A DNA stretch of 64,000 nt from Mesorhizobium loti (GCA_014189435.1 CP050293.1:5399001-5463000); one strand, 5' to 3'. Shown: positions 45,920-55,267, counted from the first letter of the stretch. Program-made: numbers and translations. Notes: generated by a model not told the origin, from the letters alone.

Positions 45920-46168
45920 CTAGGCGCGATCCATAAGAGCCGAAGGCTCCTTGGTCGCGTGTGTGCCTCTGTTGTGCGTCCGCTCGTAAAGTTCGCGAAC
46001 GATTCGGCTGGCGGTAGTTTCAAACAGAAATGGCAAGAAAGCATGAACGAGCGCGGCGCCCGCCGCCAGCAACAGGCGCGACGAGAACCAGGCGGCAAAA
46101 GCCATGTGACCGAAATAGGTTTCGCCGACCTTGGCCGGGTGAGAGGTGAAGATGCTTGCGACCGACAT
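45920..46168 (-). CDS. Small membrane protein, DUF6356 family
   Basis: 82 residues: HPAKVGETYFGHMAFAAWFS, then a hydrophobic segment (LLLAAGAALVHAFLPFLFET), a pattern I associate with DUF6356. One membrane helix is likely. AGGGGAA precedes the ATG. Directly upstream of the glutamine amidotransferase and divergent from the Lrp gene. Function unknown. Confidence 0.7.
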   Translation of the reverse strand: MSVASIFTSHPAKVGETYFGHMAFAAWFSSRLLLAAGAALVHAFLPFLFETTASRIVRELYERTHNRGTHATKEPSALMDRA

Positions 46169-46241
46169 GCTGGTTCCCCTTCAGCGCTGGAAGTTCCTGA
46201 TATGAGTATCCTGACACGCTTCGACGGTTCATTGGTCTCAA

Positions 46242-46282
46242 ATTATCCTTGTAATCAGCCTATTGTTGGGACAAACATCCCA
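46242..46282. promoter_or_regulatory. Inverted repeats ahead of the Lrp-type gene
   Basis: ATTA-TCCTTG-TAAT at 46242-46255 and TGGGA-CAAACA-TCCCA at 46267-46282, the second ending one base before the ATG. Positions suit autoregulation by the Lrp protein and control of the divergent DUF6356 gene. Confidence 0.4.
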
Positions 46283-46283
46283 C

Positions 46284-46754
46284 ATGGCGTTAGAAATCGA
46301 CGAAATCGACCGAAAATTGCTCACCGAGTTGCAACGCGACGGTACGCTGTCGGTCGACCAGCTGTCGGAACGGGTGGCGCTGTCGCGCAATGCCTGCTGG
46401 CGCCGGGTGAAGCGGCTGGAGGAAGATGGCGTCATCACCGGCCGGGTGGCGCTTGTCGATGCCGAAAAGCTCGGGCTTGGCCTTTCCGTCTTCATCCTGA
46501 TCCGCACGTCCAACCACGATCCGGAGTGGCTGCAGAGATTCCGGGCGGCGGTGACCGGCTTTCCCGAGATCACCGGCGTCTACCGCATGTCCGGAGACCT
46601 AGACTATGTCTTGCGCGCCCGCGTCGCCGACGTGAAGGCCTATGATCGGCTCTACCAGCGGCTGATCGCCAAGGTGGCGCTGTCCGACGTTTCCGCGTCG
46701 TTCGTGATGGAGGAGATCAAGGAGACTACGGTGGTTCCGATGGAACTGAGGTAA
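46284..46754 (+). CDS. Lrp/AsnC-family transcriptional regulator
   Basis: 156 residues. N-terminal HTH (IDEIDRKLLTELQRDGTLSV, VALSRNACWRRVKRLEEDGVI) and C-terminal RAM/effector domain (VTGFPEITGVYRMSGDLDYV). Full-length Lrp-type, usually responding to amino acids. Divergent from DUF6356 and glutamine amidotransferase genes, which may be its targets. No Shine-Dalgarno sequence is visible because a palindrome occupies that place. Confidence 0.9.
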   Translation: MALEIDEIDRKLLTELQRDGTLSVDQLSERVALSRNACWRRVKRLEEDGVITGRVALVDAEKLGLGLSVFILIRTSNHDPEWLQRFRAAVTGFPEITGVYRMSGDLDYVLRARVADVKAYDRLYQRLIAKVALSDVSASFVMEEIKETTVVPMELR

Positions 46755-46861
46755 TGGCGGTGCACCTGGGACGACAGGTTGGACGCTGTCGGCAGCCAAC
46801 ATCTCGTCATTTCCAGCCAACCATCTCAGACGTTCGAAATTAGCCAAAGCCTCTCCACCTT

Positions 46862-47045
46862 CGTCATCCACGGGCGGAGCAGGAGCGAAGGTCCGTCGCG
46901 GAGACCCGAGGATCCATGCCGCGACCTTGACCAAGGAATGCAGCGGAGCAGAACTCTGCACCGTAGCGACGCTTTGAAGTCGCGGCATGGATCCTCGGGT
47001 CTGCGCCGCGTCGCTACGCTCCTTGCTCCGCCCGAGGATGACGAA
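46862..47045. repeat. Large inverted repeat with 23-bp perfect arms
   Basis: A 23-bp arm at 46902-46924 (begins GACCCGAGGATCC) is repeated exactly in inverted orientation at 46978-47000; further outside, GTCATCCACGGGCGGAGC (46865) and GCTCCGCCCGAGGATGAC (47024) also match. It lies in the 456-bp Lrp-dut gap, which otherwise holds no recognisable gene. Confidence 0.82.
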
Positions 47046-47210
47046 GCATGAACGTTTCGCCAATCGCCAAAGCACGCAATCCTTCAGCGCAACAAACTTA
47101 TCAAAACTCCTGTGCCCGAAACCGGGTCACAGTGCCGCCCAAAAGAAAGCCGTTGATAGAATTACAGTCGAGTTGACCGAATCGCCGTTCGCGCCGATAG
47201 GATCGATTTT

Positions 47211-47696
47211 ATGCGCCCAGCCCTTCAAACTCCCTCCGTCATCGGTCCGACCGTCGGCTTCGTCAGGTTGCCGCATGGTGAAGGACTTCCCCTCCCTGCC
47301 TATGAAAGCACCGGTGCGGCCGGCATGGATCTGCGCGCCGCGGTGCCCGACGACCGGCCGCTGCTGATCCTGCCAGGAAAGCGCGCTCTGGTGCCGACCG
47401 GGCTGATCCTGGAAATTCCGGAAGGCATGGAAGGTCAGGTACGGCCGCGCTCGGGCCTCGCTTTCAAACATGGGCTTACCGTTCTCAACACGCCCGGCAC
47501 CATCGACAGCGACTATCGCGGCGAAGTGAAGGTACTGCTGATCAATCTCGGCGACGAGGACTTTGCCGTGACGCGCGGCATGCGCATCGCTCAGATCGTC
47601 TTCGCGGCGGTGTCCCAGGCTGCCGTGGAAGAGCGCACTCTGGCCGGCGGCACGGCGCGTGGCGCGGGCGGGTTCGGATCGACCGGCACCGCCTGA
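47211..47696 (+). CDS. dut: Deoxyuridine 5'-triphosphate nucleotidohydrolase
   Basis: 161 residues with all five trimeric dUTPase motifs: [41 protein letters not shown] and the C-terminal GAGGFGSTG. Hydrolyses dUTP to dUMP. Its TGA overlaps the next gene's ATG by one base. The ATG lacks an obvious strong ribosome site. Confidence 0.96.
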   Translation: MRPALQTPSVIGPTVGFVRLPHGEGLPLPAYESTGAAGMDLRAAVPDDRPLLILPGKRALVPTGLILEIPEGMEGQVRPRSGLAFKHGLTVLNTPGTIDSDYRGEVKVLLINLGDEDFAVTRGMRIAQIVFAAVSQAAVEERTLAGGTARGAGGFGSTGTA

Positions 47697-48358
47697 TGTC
47701 TGAACTGCCTAGACTTGTCATCTTCGACTGCGACGGTATCCTGGTCGATACAGAGAACTTGGCCAATCGGCGCCTCGCCGAATGGCTGACCGCTGCCGGC
47801 TACCCGACAAGCTTCGAATATTGCCGCAAGAATTTCTCCGGCCGCAGCATGGCGTCGGTGCAGAAAGAGATCGAAGCAGAGACCAGCGTCAGGCTCGGCG
47901 CCGATTTCGTCGATCGCTGGAATGCCGGCCTGCCGGACCTGTTCGCCCATGGCGTCGAGGCGATCCCTTACGTCCGCGAGTTTGTCGAAGCCGTGCGTTC
48001 CGCCGGTATCGCCTATTGCGTCGCCACCTCGGCCCGGGTGTCGAAGATGCACATCACGCTTGGCCAGACCGGGCTGTTGCCGCTGTTCGAACACGCGATG
48101 TTTTCTTCGACCATGGTCGGGCGCGGCAAGCCGTTTCCCGACCTGTTCCTACTTGCGGCCAAGACCATGGGCTTCGCGCCCGCCGACTGTATCGTCATCG
48201 AGGACAGCGTCGCCGGCACGCAGGCCGGCATTGCCGCCGGCATGCGGGTGTTTTCTTACCATGCCGATCCCTATTCCGACCGCGACGGCCTGATCCAGGC
48301 CGGCGGCATCCTGTTCGACGACATGCGCGAACTGGCCGGGCTGGTGCCGATCCACTGA
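47696..48358 (+). CDS. HAD-superfamily hydrolase (beta-phosphoglucomutase/GS1-like)
   Basis: 220 residues. Asp11 and Asp13 in FDCDGILVDTE are the nucleophile and acid/base; motif III lies near KPFPDLFL and motif IV in IEDSVAGTQAG. An alpha-helical cap is inserted after motif I. Acts on an unidentified small phosphate ester. Coupled to dut by a TGATG overlap, hinting at nucleotide or housekeeping turnover. Confidence 0.87.
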   Translation: MSELPRLVIFDCDGILVDTENLANRRLAEWLTAAGYPTSFEYCRKNFSGRSMASVQKEIEAETSVRLGADFVDRWNAGLPDLFAHGVEAIPYVREFVEAVRSAGIAYCVATSARVSKMHITLGQTGLLPLFEHAMFSSTMVGRGKPFPDLFLLAAKTMGFAPADCIVIEDSVAGTQAGIAAGMRVFSYHADPYSDRDGLIQAGGILFDDMRELAGLVPIH

Positions 48359-48427
48359 TCATCGTCCCGACTGGACGGCTTGGTGGGCTGTGCTACGTTC
48401 CGCGCCCGACAGCCTGAGGCGACGACC

Positions 48428-49282
48428 ATGCCAACGAACCTGCTTCGCTTCATCCTCGCCGTGATGCTGCTGCCATTGCTATGGACCGCAGCGCTTGCCC
48501 AAGATGCCAGCCTTCCGGAACTCGGCAGCCCACTGCCCGGCCAAAAAGACGTCACCTATCTCGACCTCGCCAGGATGGTCATTCCTGATCTTGCCGCCGA
48601 CAAGAATGGCTTTTACAGGGGCGGGCTGCCGATCAAGATGCGCCATATCGAGGGGCCCGGCAGCGGCGGCTCGCCTCCCGAGACCTCGGGCTTTTCCAAC
48701 GCCGCGGTGCTTGCCATCAGGGCTGGCGGCAAGGACCGCTTGACCATGCTGTTCGATCTCGGTGATTCCTCCGATAGCGCCGAGGGCTATGCGGTGCTGG
48801 CGTTGTACGACATTACGGGCAAGCCGAAATTGCTCGACGCTGCCAATGTCGCCCTCGACCGCAGCACCTATTTCCGCGAACCCGGCAAGCTCGCCGTCGG
48901 CGCCAATGATGACATCCTCGCGATCGAGAGTTCGCATTCCAATTCAAACCAGAACTACATCATCGTCCCGCTGATTATGGTTACCAAGGACAAGTTGAAG
49001 CTGATCGACATCATCTACATGTTCAATGAGCACGTGTGTGCCTATAGCCGGACGCAGGACATTGCCTTCAAAGCCATCGCCGAGGGCCAACGCCATGCCG
49101 CGATCAAGGTGACGGTGACCGACGCCACGGTGCCGAGCGACGAAAGCTGCGACGACCAGCCGCCCAAACCAGAGTCCCACGCGATTTCCGTCACCTATCG
49201 CTGGGACAAGAAGACATCGCGCTACGCCAAGGATTCCGACGCGCTGGACAAATTGGCAGGAGAGAACGCCAAACGCTTCTGA
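48428..49282 (+). CDS. Secreted protein of unknown function
   Basis: 284 residues. A signal peptide is clear (MPTNLLRFILAVMLLPLLWT, cleavage after ALAQ). The mature protein is acidic with no domain I recognise. A conserved-looking cysteine pair may form a disulfide (EHVCAYS and DESCDDQ). Likely periplasmic. Not obviously in an operon. Confidence 0.7.
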   Translation: MPTNLLRFILAVMLLPLLWTAALAQDASLPELGSPLPGQKDVTYLDLARMVIPDLAADKNGFYRGGLPIKMRHIEGPGSGGSPPETSGFSNAAVLAIRAGGKDRLTMLFDLGDSSDSAEGYAVLALYDITGKPKLLDAANVALDRSTYFREPGKLAVGANDDILAIESSHSNSNQNYIIVPLIMVTKDKLKLIDIIYMFNEHVCAYSRTQDIAFKAIAEGQRHAAIKVTVTDATVPSDESCDDQPPKPESHAISVTYRWDKKTSRYAKDSDALDKLAGENAKRF

Positions 49283-49362
49283 GCCAACCGCATTCGTTTG
49301 CCCGGTCAAAGGGGGCAGGATAAAATCCACTTAATAACACCGCACATGATGGGGGAACTACC

Positions 49363-50166
49363 ATGGATAAGGGCAAGATCTTTCGCGACCTGCATGCCTC
49401 GACCTTCGTCATGCCCAATCCCTGGGATATCGGCACGACGAAGCTGCTCGGCTCCTTCGGCTTCACGGCGCTGGCGACGACCAGCGCCGGCTTTGCCCTT
49501 TCGCGCGGCCTGCCGGACGGCGCGGTGACCTTCGACCAGATGATCCATCATTGCCGCGAGGTGACGGCGGCGACCAGCCTGCCTGTCTCCGCCGACCTCG
49601 AGAAAGGCAAGGGCGATAGCGCCGAGCAGGCCGCCGAAACCATCTTCGCGGCCGAAGCGGCCGGTCTTGCCGGCTGCTCGATCGAAGACCACACTGGCGA
49701 TCCGGACAAGCCGATCTATGATTTTGCGCACGCGGTCGAACGCGTTGCGGCGGCGGTGGAGGCGGCGCGGGCGCTCAAGCGCGATTTCGTCTTCACCGCG
49801 CGCGCCGAGAATTTCCTGTGGGGCAAGTCCGACCTCGACGACACGATCAAGCGGCTGCAGGCCTTCGAGAAGGCCGGCGCCGACGTGCTCTATGCGCCGG
49901 GCATCGGCGACGTCGAGATGATCCGCACGGTCTGCTCGGCGGTGAGCAAGCCGGTCAATGTCATGGCAAAGCCCGGCTTCACGATCGCCGATCTTTCGAT
50001 GGCCGGCGTCAAGCGCGTCTCGCTCGGGCCGTGGCTGACCAATTTCGCGTATGGCATGCTGGAAACGGCGGCACGCGAGATCCAGCATGACGGCACGTTC
50101 GGCTTCACCCGCGCCGCCATGCCGTTCAGCAAATTGCAGGCGCTGTTCGCCAAACCTTCAGCTTAG
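49363..50166 (+). CDS. Isocitrate lyase/PEP-mutase family protein
   Basis: 267 residues with a TIM-barrel of the ICL/PEPM superfamily: FVMPNPWDIGTTKLL, SADLEKGKG and GCSIEDHTGD (metal-binding Asp/Glu/His). The CKKCGH catalytic motif of isocitrate and methylisocitrate lyases is missing, so it belongs to the oxaloacetate-decarboxylase/phosphonopyruvate-hydrolase-like group of uncertain substrate. The hydroxyproline-type gene follows 14 bp later. Confidence 0.82.
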   Translation: MDKGKIFRDLHASTFVMPNPWDIGTTKLLGSFGFTALATTSAGFALSRGLPDGAVTFDQMIHHCREVTAATSLPVSADLEKGKGDSAEQAAETIFAAEAAGLAGCSIEDHTGDPDKPIYDFAHAVERVAAAVEAARALKRDFVFTARAENFLWGKSDLDDTIKRLQAFEKAGADVLYAPGIGDVEMIRTVCSAVSKPVNVMAKPGFTIADLSMAGVKRVSLGPWLTNFAYGMLETAAREIQHDGTFGFTRAAMPFSKLQALFAKPSA

Positions 50167-50180
50167 ATGGGACCCATCGC

Positions 50181-51179
50181 ATGACGCTTACCGTCGTCGA
50201 TATGCATACCGGCGGCGAGCCGCTCCGGATCGTCACCGGCGGCTATCCCAGCATTCCAAAGGGCACCATCCTGGAAAAGCGCGCCTATGTGCGCGACCAC
50301 CTCGATCATCTCAGGAAAATCCTGATGTTCGAGCCGCGCGGCCATTACGACATGTATGGCGCCTTGCTGGTCGAACCCGATCTGCCCGGCGCCGATCTCG
50401 CCGTGCTGTTCATGCACAATGAGGGATATTCGACCATGTGCGGCCACGCCATCGTCGCTCTCGGCCGCTACGCCATCGATGAAGGATTGGTGGCGAAACA
50501 GGAGCCAATCACGACTGTCAATATCGAGGCCCCGTGCGGGCTGGTCGTCGCCTCGGTCGAGGTCAGGGACGGCAAGGCCGGCGCGGTGTCGTTCGAAAGC
50601 GTGCCGGCCTTCCTGTTCGCCGGCAGCCAGACGATAGAGCTGGCGGGCCATGGCACGATCGGCTTCGACATCGCCTATGGCGGCGCCTTCTATGCTCTGG
50701 CCGATTGCCACCAATTCGGGCTGGAATTCGGCCGCGACCGGGTGCGCGATTTCGTCGATGCGGCAACCGCGCTGACAAACAGGCTCAAGGCCGATTTTCC
50801 GCTGTCGCATCCCGACCACGCCGACCTTGCCTTTCTCTACGGCACCATCCTGACCGATGGCCGCGATGCGTTTTCCGGCGAGGTGACCAAAAACATCTGC
50901 GTCTTCGCCGAAGCCGAGGTCGATCGCTCGCCGACCGGTTCCGGTGTCACTGCTCGCCTGGCGGCCATGCACGCCAAGGGCCAGATCGCGATCGGACAGA
51001 CGCGTACATTCGAGAGCATCGCCGGTTCGCGCTTTTCCGGAGCCGTGGTGCGGACGGCGAAGGCTGGCCCGCATGAGGCGATCATCGCCCGCGTCGGCGG
51101 ACGCGCCTATTATTCCGGGCGGGCCGAATTCATTGTCGAGGCCGATGACGAGCTCGGACGCGGATTTCTCCTGCGTTAA
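50181..51179 (+). CDS. Proline-racemase-family protein, probable trans-3-hydroxy-L-proline dehydratase
   Basis: 332 residues. The first active-site Cys is Cys87 (STMCGHAIVALGRY), but the second position is Thr252 (DRSPTGSGVTARL). A Cys/Thr pair is the mark of trans-3-hydroxy-L-proline dehydratases, whereas racemases and 4-hydroxyproline epimerases have Cys/Cys. The product would be delta-1-pyrroline-2-carboxylate. The reductase that usually follows is not in the window. Converges with a CysZ-like membrane gene, overlapping it by 4 bp. Confidence 0.82.
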   Translation: MTLTVVDMHTGGEPLRIVTGGYPSIPKGTILEKRAYVRDHLDHLRKILMFEPRGHYDMYGALLVEPDLPGADLAVLFMHNEGYSTMCGHAIVALGRYAIDEGLVAKQEPITTVNIEAPCGLVVASVEVRDGKAGAVSFESVPAFLFAGSQTIELAGHGTIGFDIAYGGAFYALADCHQFGLEFGRDRVRDFVDAATALTNRLKADFPLSHPDHADLAFLYGTILTDGRDAFSGEVTKNICVFAEAEVDRSPTGSGVTARLAAMHAKGQIAIGQTRTFESIAGSRFSGAVVRTAKAGPHEAIIARVGGRAYYSGRAEFIVEADDELGRGFLLR

Positions 51180-51892
51180 GGGCGCCGATATCCGGATCGA
51201 GCCATTTCCCGTACCGAGATCGCCTTGTGCAGATGCACCATCATGGCGGCGGCGAAGAGCGGCGTCACCAGATTGAGCAATGGCACGGCGAGGAAGGCAG
51301 CGATGAGCAGCCCGGCGAGAAACACCGTGCCGGCATAGTGCCTGCGCAAGGCCCTGGCCTCTTCTTCGCCGCGAAAGCGCATGGCGGCGAATTCGAAGAA
51401 CTCGCGCCCAAGCAGATAGCCGTTGACGATGAAGAAGGCGGCGATGTTGACGCCCGGCACCAGGAGAAGCAGCAGGGCGACGATGTTGCCAAGAATGACG
51501 ACGCCGAGAAATCGCATCGACAGCACCAGCGAGCGCAGTGCCGGCATGGCGCGGCCAGATGGATCGCCGGGGTAGTCGGTGCGCTCGACCACGTCGGCGA
51601 TATCGTCGAGGAACAGGCCGGCGACGACAGCCGTCACCGGTGCGATGAGCAACGCCATGCCGAAGGCAAGCGCTATTGCCGCGATGATGCCGCCGAGCCA
51701 GCCGGCCCAGGACGGCATGCCGGGCAACAGCGTCTGCAGCCAAGGCAGCGCCAGCCACTCGACGAGGCTGGTCAGGCCGAACCACAGGGCGACCAGCGCC
51801 AACACGGTCAAGCCCAGCGTCTTGATGAACACGGCCCGAAATGGAGGCGAGAGCAGCTCAAGGGCCGCAGTGCGGGCAGCGTCGAAAATCAC
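51176..51892 (-). CDS. CysZ/EI24-like integral membrane protein
   Basis: 238 residues from a GTG at 51892. Four to six membrane helices with long re-entrant hydrophobic stretches and the EI24/CysZ pattern (LLLLVPGVNIAAFFIVNGYLLGREFFE). CysZ is a sulfate uptake protein; distant EI24 members have unknown roles. Longer starts upstream would add a basic, non-conserved leader. Placed 91 bp downstream of an EamA gene. Confidence 0.72.
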   Translation of the reverse strand: MIFDAARTAALELLSPPFRAVFIKTLGLTVLALVALWFGLTSLVEWLALPWLQTLLPGMPSWAGWLGGIIAAIALAFGMALLIAPVTAVVAGLFLDDIADVVERTDYPGDPSGRAMPALRSLVLSMRFLGVVILGNIVALLLLLVPGVNIAAFFIVNGYLLGREFFEFAAMRFRGEEEARALRRHYAGTVFLAGLLIAAFLAVPLLNLVTPLFAAAMMVHLHKAISVREMARSGYRRP

Positions 51893-51983
51893 CTTGTCAC
51901 ACCCCCCCGTTAGCGGACGCCGCCTAAAAGGCGGATGCTTCCGAGATAGGCAGCGCAGGCCATGAGCACAAGCGGGCGGGCGT

Positions 51984-52886
51984 TTACCGTGCAAACGCCG
52001 GCTTGCTAACCGGTATGGTCATCGCCGCGACCCCAGCCACGACAAAACCCATGCCCAGCCATGCTGTCGAGCCGAGGCTCTCGCCGAGGAAGAGCGCGCC
52101 GATGCCGACGCCGATCGGCACGCGCAGATAGGCTTGCGAGGTGGTGCCGACCGAGCCCAGCGTGTGGATGAGGCGGAAATAGATGACGAAGGCCAGCGCC
52201 GTGGAAAACACCGACAGGCCGAGCAAGGCCAGTATCGATGCGGTCGACGGCGCCAGCGTCCATGGCTGGTCGAACACCAGGCTGAGGGGCACGAGGATGA
52301 CGGCGCCGCACAGCATCGAACCGGCGGCCGGCAGCATTGGATCGAGGCCCTTGAAGCCACGGCCGAAAATGGCCGCACCGGCATAGCAGATTGTTGCCGC
52401 GACGATTGCCAACTGCGCCCACAACTCATGACCGAGACCACCCAGCGCCTGCGTGCCGATGATGAGGCAGATGCCGGCAATGCCGGCGCCGACGCCAATC
52501 AGTTTGCGCAACGTGACCGGCTCGTGGCGGGTGATGAGCGCGGTCAAAAGGAAGGTGAAGATCGGTGAGGTCGCGTTCAGGATGGTGGCGAGGCCGGCGT
52601 CGACCGAGCGTTCGGCCGCGGCGATCAGGGTGAACGGTGTGACGCTGTTGAGGCATGCCTGGAAGGCGAAGCGGCGCCAGCTTGCCGCGTCGCCCGGCAT
52701 GGCGAGCCCGCGCCAGCGGATGATGGCCAACAGGATGCCACCGGCGATCAGGGTGCGGGCGGCAATGAAGGTGACCGGCGGGATCGTCTCGACGCCGATC
52801 TTGATGAAGGTGTAGGAGGCGCCCCAGAGTACCGCCAGCACGACGAGCAGCGCCAGGTCGGTGGTCATGTCGTTCTTTGCAGGCAT
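51984..52886 (-). CDS. EamA/DMT-family permease (second copy in window)
   Basis: 300 residues, ten membrane helices in two EamA repeats (LAVLWGASYTFIKIGVETIP; NSVTPFTLIAAAERSVDAGL). Metabolite exporter or importer of unknown substrate. Not closely similar to the one at 33281-34204. Confidence 0.85.
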   Translation of the reverse strand: MPAKNDMTTDLALLVVLAVLWGASYTFIKIGVETIPPVTFIAARTLIAGGILLAIIRWRGLAMPGDAASWRRFAFQACLNSVTPFTLIAAAERSVDAGLATILNATSPIFTFLLTALITRHEPVTLRKLIGVGAGIAGICLIIGTQALGGLGHELWAQLAIVAATICYAGAAIFGRGFKGLDPMLPAAGSMLCGAVILVPLSLVFDQPWTLAPSTASILALLGLSVFSTALAFVIYFRLIHTLGSVGTTSQAYLRVPIGVGIGALFLGESLGSTAWLGMGFVVAGVAAMTIPVSKPAFAR

Positions 52887-53113
52887 GGCTGGCTCGCCTT
52901 TGAAACGGGATCGTCTGAGCCAGGCTTGTAAGCGGGGCGGCGACGAAATGCTTCGGCCACGGTCGAATTGTCATAGCGCCTCGCGGCTGATGCGCATCTG
53001 GCGCACCGCCCCCGCCGGCGACGACAGAAAATCGGTTGCCAATTATCGGGTGTCATGCTGTAGACCCGCCCGGGCGTGGCAAGAAGCCGGCTCGGTTTTT
53101 GGCGGAGACATTG

Positions 53114-54106
53114 ATGCCGAAATATGACGTGCTTTGCATCGGCAATGCCATTGTCGACATCATCGCCCAGTGCGACGAGGAATTCCTCGAGACCAACGGC
53201 ATCATCAAGGGCGCGATGAACCTCATCGACACAAAGCGCGCCGAACTGCTCTACAGCCGCATGGGGCCGGCGATCGAAGCCTCCGGCGGCAGCGCCGGCA
53301 ACACGGCGGCAGGCGTCGCCAGCTTCGGCGGCCGCGCCGCCTTCTTCGGCAAGGTCTCCAACGATGCGCTGGGCGAAATCTATGCCCACGACATCCATGC
53401 GCAGGGCGTCGCCTTCGACACCATTCCGCTCAAGGGCGAGCCGCCGACGGCGCGCTCGATGATCTTCGTCACCCCCGACGGCGAACGCTCGATGAACACC
53501 TATCTCGGCGCCTGCGTCGAGCTTGGCCCTGAGGACGTCGAGGCCGACAAGGCCTCTGGCGCCAAAGTCACCTATTTCGAAGGCTATCTGTGGGACCCGC
53601 CGCGCGCCAAGGAAGCAATCCGGCAGACGGCAAAGCTGGCGCACGCGGCAGGCCGCGAAGTCTCGATGACACTGTCGGATTCGTTCTGCGTCGACCGCTA
53701 CCGCGACGAATTCCTCGAGCTGATGCGTTCGGGCACGGTCGATATCGTGTTTGCCAACAGCCACGAGATCAAGTCGCTCTACCAGACGTCGTCGTTCGAC
53801 GAGGCGCTGGCGCAGATCCGCAAGGATTGCAGGATCGCCGCCGTGACCCGCTCGGAAAAAGGCTCGGTGATCGTGCGTGGCGACGAGACCGTGGTGATCA
53901 AGGCGACCGCCATCAACGAACTGGTCGACACGACTGGCGCCGGCGATCTCTATGCCGCAGGCTTCCTGCATGGCTACACGCAAGGCCGCGACCTGCAGAC
54001 CTGCGGCGACCTTGGCTCACTGGCGGCCGGATTGGTGATCCAGCAGATCGGCCCCAGGCCACGGCAGAATTTGCGCCGAGAGGCTGAGCAGGCGGGGTTG
54101 CTGTAG
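53114..54106 (+). CDS. PfkB-family carbohydrate/nucleoside kinase (adenosine-kinase-like)
   Basis: 330 residues. N-terminal GNAIVDI, the GGSAGNTAAGVASFGG substrate motif and the C-terminal DTTGAGDLYAAGFL with catalytic Asp are intact. Closest in pattern to the adenosine-kinase/ribokinase group common in alphaproteobacteria; exact sugar or nucleoside unknown. GGCGGAG precedes the ATG. Confidence 0.87.
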   Translation: MPKYDVLCIGNAIVDIIAQCDEEFLETNGIIKGAMNLIDTKRAELLYSRMGPAIEASGGSAGNTAAGVASFGGRAAFFGKVSNDALGEIYAHDIHAQGVAFDTIPLKGEPPTARSMIFVTPDGERSMNTYLGACVELGPEDVEADKASGAKVTYFEGYLWDPPRAKEAIRQTAKLAHAAGREVSMTLSDSFCVDRYRDEFLELMRSGTVDIVFANSHEIKSLYQTSSFDEALAQIRKDCRIAAVTRSEKGSVIVRGDETVVIKATAINELVDTTGAGDLYAAGFLHGYTQGRDLQTCGDLGSLAAGLVIQQIGPRPRQNLRREAEQAGLL

Positions 54107-54112
54107 AGACAA

Positions 54113-54301
54113 CTGCCGATCTCCCCCTCGTGGGGGAGATGGCCGGCAGGCCAGAGGGGGGCGCTGTCCCGCCAGCATCTCCTGCGAATTTGCACATCAA
54201 GAAGAGCGTGGGGCGCTGAAAAAAGCGTCGCTCAGTAGTGATCCTTCGCGCCCCCCTCTGCCCTGCCGGGCATCTCCCCCACAAGGGGGGAGATCGGCAG
54301 C
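54113..54301. repeat. Near-perfect inverted repeat with arms of about 53 bp
   Basis: Left arm CTGCCGATCTCCCCC through GGGGGGCGC (54113-54165) and right arm in inverse orientation (54249-54301) differ at only a few positions; each arm itself contains a CTCCCCC..GGGGGAG hairpin. Same family as the outer arms at 44860-45075. The spacer of about 80 bp holds no gene. The rest of the 426-bp gap (54302-54532) shows only a possible ACTGAC/GTCAGT inverted repeat near 54373-54401. Confidence 0.85.
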
Positions 54302-54532
54302 TTAGCCGTCGGTGCGCTCACCGTCGCGCGGCTGTCACATATCGCACCTACACGCAATCGAGGCGCCCTGCGACTGACATTTCGGGGCGCCCACAGTCAG
54401 TTGGGGTGTCAAGAAATGCAAGACAGCAAGCTGTCGGGCCGCTGCATCTGTTGCCGCTGCGATTTCCGCTTTCCGCTCTAGAAGTTCAACAACCGGTCGC
54501 GGGGAGGAGCGCGCGGCCCGGAAGACAGATGC

Positions 54533-55234
54533 ATGAACAGATTTCATATCCAGGGCCTCAAGCAGGACGACTTCGCGGAGATGGTCGCGGAGGACGTCGA
54601 ACGCGCGCTTGCCCATTATGACGAGGCCATCAACAAGCCCACCATGGTCTCGGTCGGCAAGATCGCCGGCAGCATAGCATCCGCCGTCACCTTGCTGTCG
54701 CCGAAGCACCAGCGCGCCATCGACGCCATTCATGCCGACCTTCCCGGCCTGGCATCGAAATTCGTGCGCGCACTGGCGGCCGAGGCCGCGCGGCGCAGCG
54801 AAGCCGGTATTGCTAGCGCGACAAAGCCGACGACGATCCCGTTGGCCGATGTCGAGCCCCCTTCGCTGCCAAAGTCCGACGATCTCGAATCGATGCTGAT
54901 CGAGGACTGGGCGGGCCGCGTCGCCGGCTCGACTTACCTGGAAGAGAATTTGCGCATCGCCCGCTCGACGCTGCATCGCTGGCAGCGGCGGGGTGAGGTC
55001 ATCGCCTTGCGCAAGGGCGGCCGCAAACATGTCTTCCCGCTGGCGCAGTTCGTCGACGGCAGGCCGGTCGCGGGCATTCGCGACGTGTTGTCGCTGATCA
55101 GCAATCCCAGACTGGCATGGCTGTGGCTGACGCGCCCCTCGGGGCAGCTCGACGGCCGTGTTCCCATCGACCTGCTCCGGCAGGATCAGGTCGATGGGGT
55201 CGTCGAGGCAGCGCGTGCCTTCGCGCCGGACTAA
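54533..55234 (+). CDS. Orphan Xre/MbcA/ParS-type antitoxin-like protein
   Basis: 233 residues. A helical N-terminal region (1-110) is followed by an excisionase-like HTH (YLEENLRIARSTLHRWQRRG, then RKHVFPLAQF, about 140-180) and a C-terminal segment DVLSLISNPRLAWLWLTRPS resembling the toxin-binding domain of Xre/MbcA/ParS antitoxins. In such systems the partner is a RES-domain toxin next door; none is present here, agmatinase being the next gene. GGGGAGG lies about 30 nt before the ATG, not ideally spaced. It may be a solitary regulator. Confidence 0.6.
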   Translation: MNRFHIQGLKQDDFAEMVAEDVERALAHYDEAINKPTMVSVGKIAGSIASAVTLLSPKHQRAIDAIHADLPGLASKFVRALAAEAARRSEAGIASATKPTTIPLADVEPPSLPKSDDLESMLIEDWAGRVAGSTYLEENLRIARSTLHRWQRRGEVIALRKGGRKHVFPLAQFVDGRPVAGIRDVLSLISNPRLAWLWLTRPSGQLDGRVPIDLLRQDQVDGVVEAARAFAPD

Positions 55235-55267
55235 AACTAAAACTGATACGAGTCCCGCCGGCCGGAG

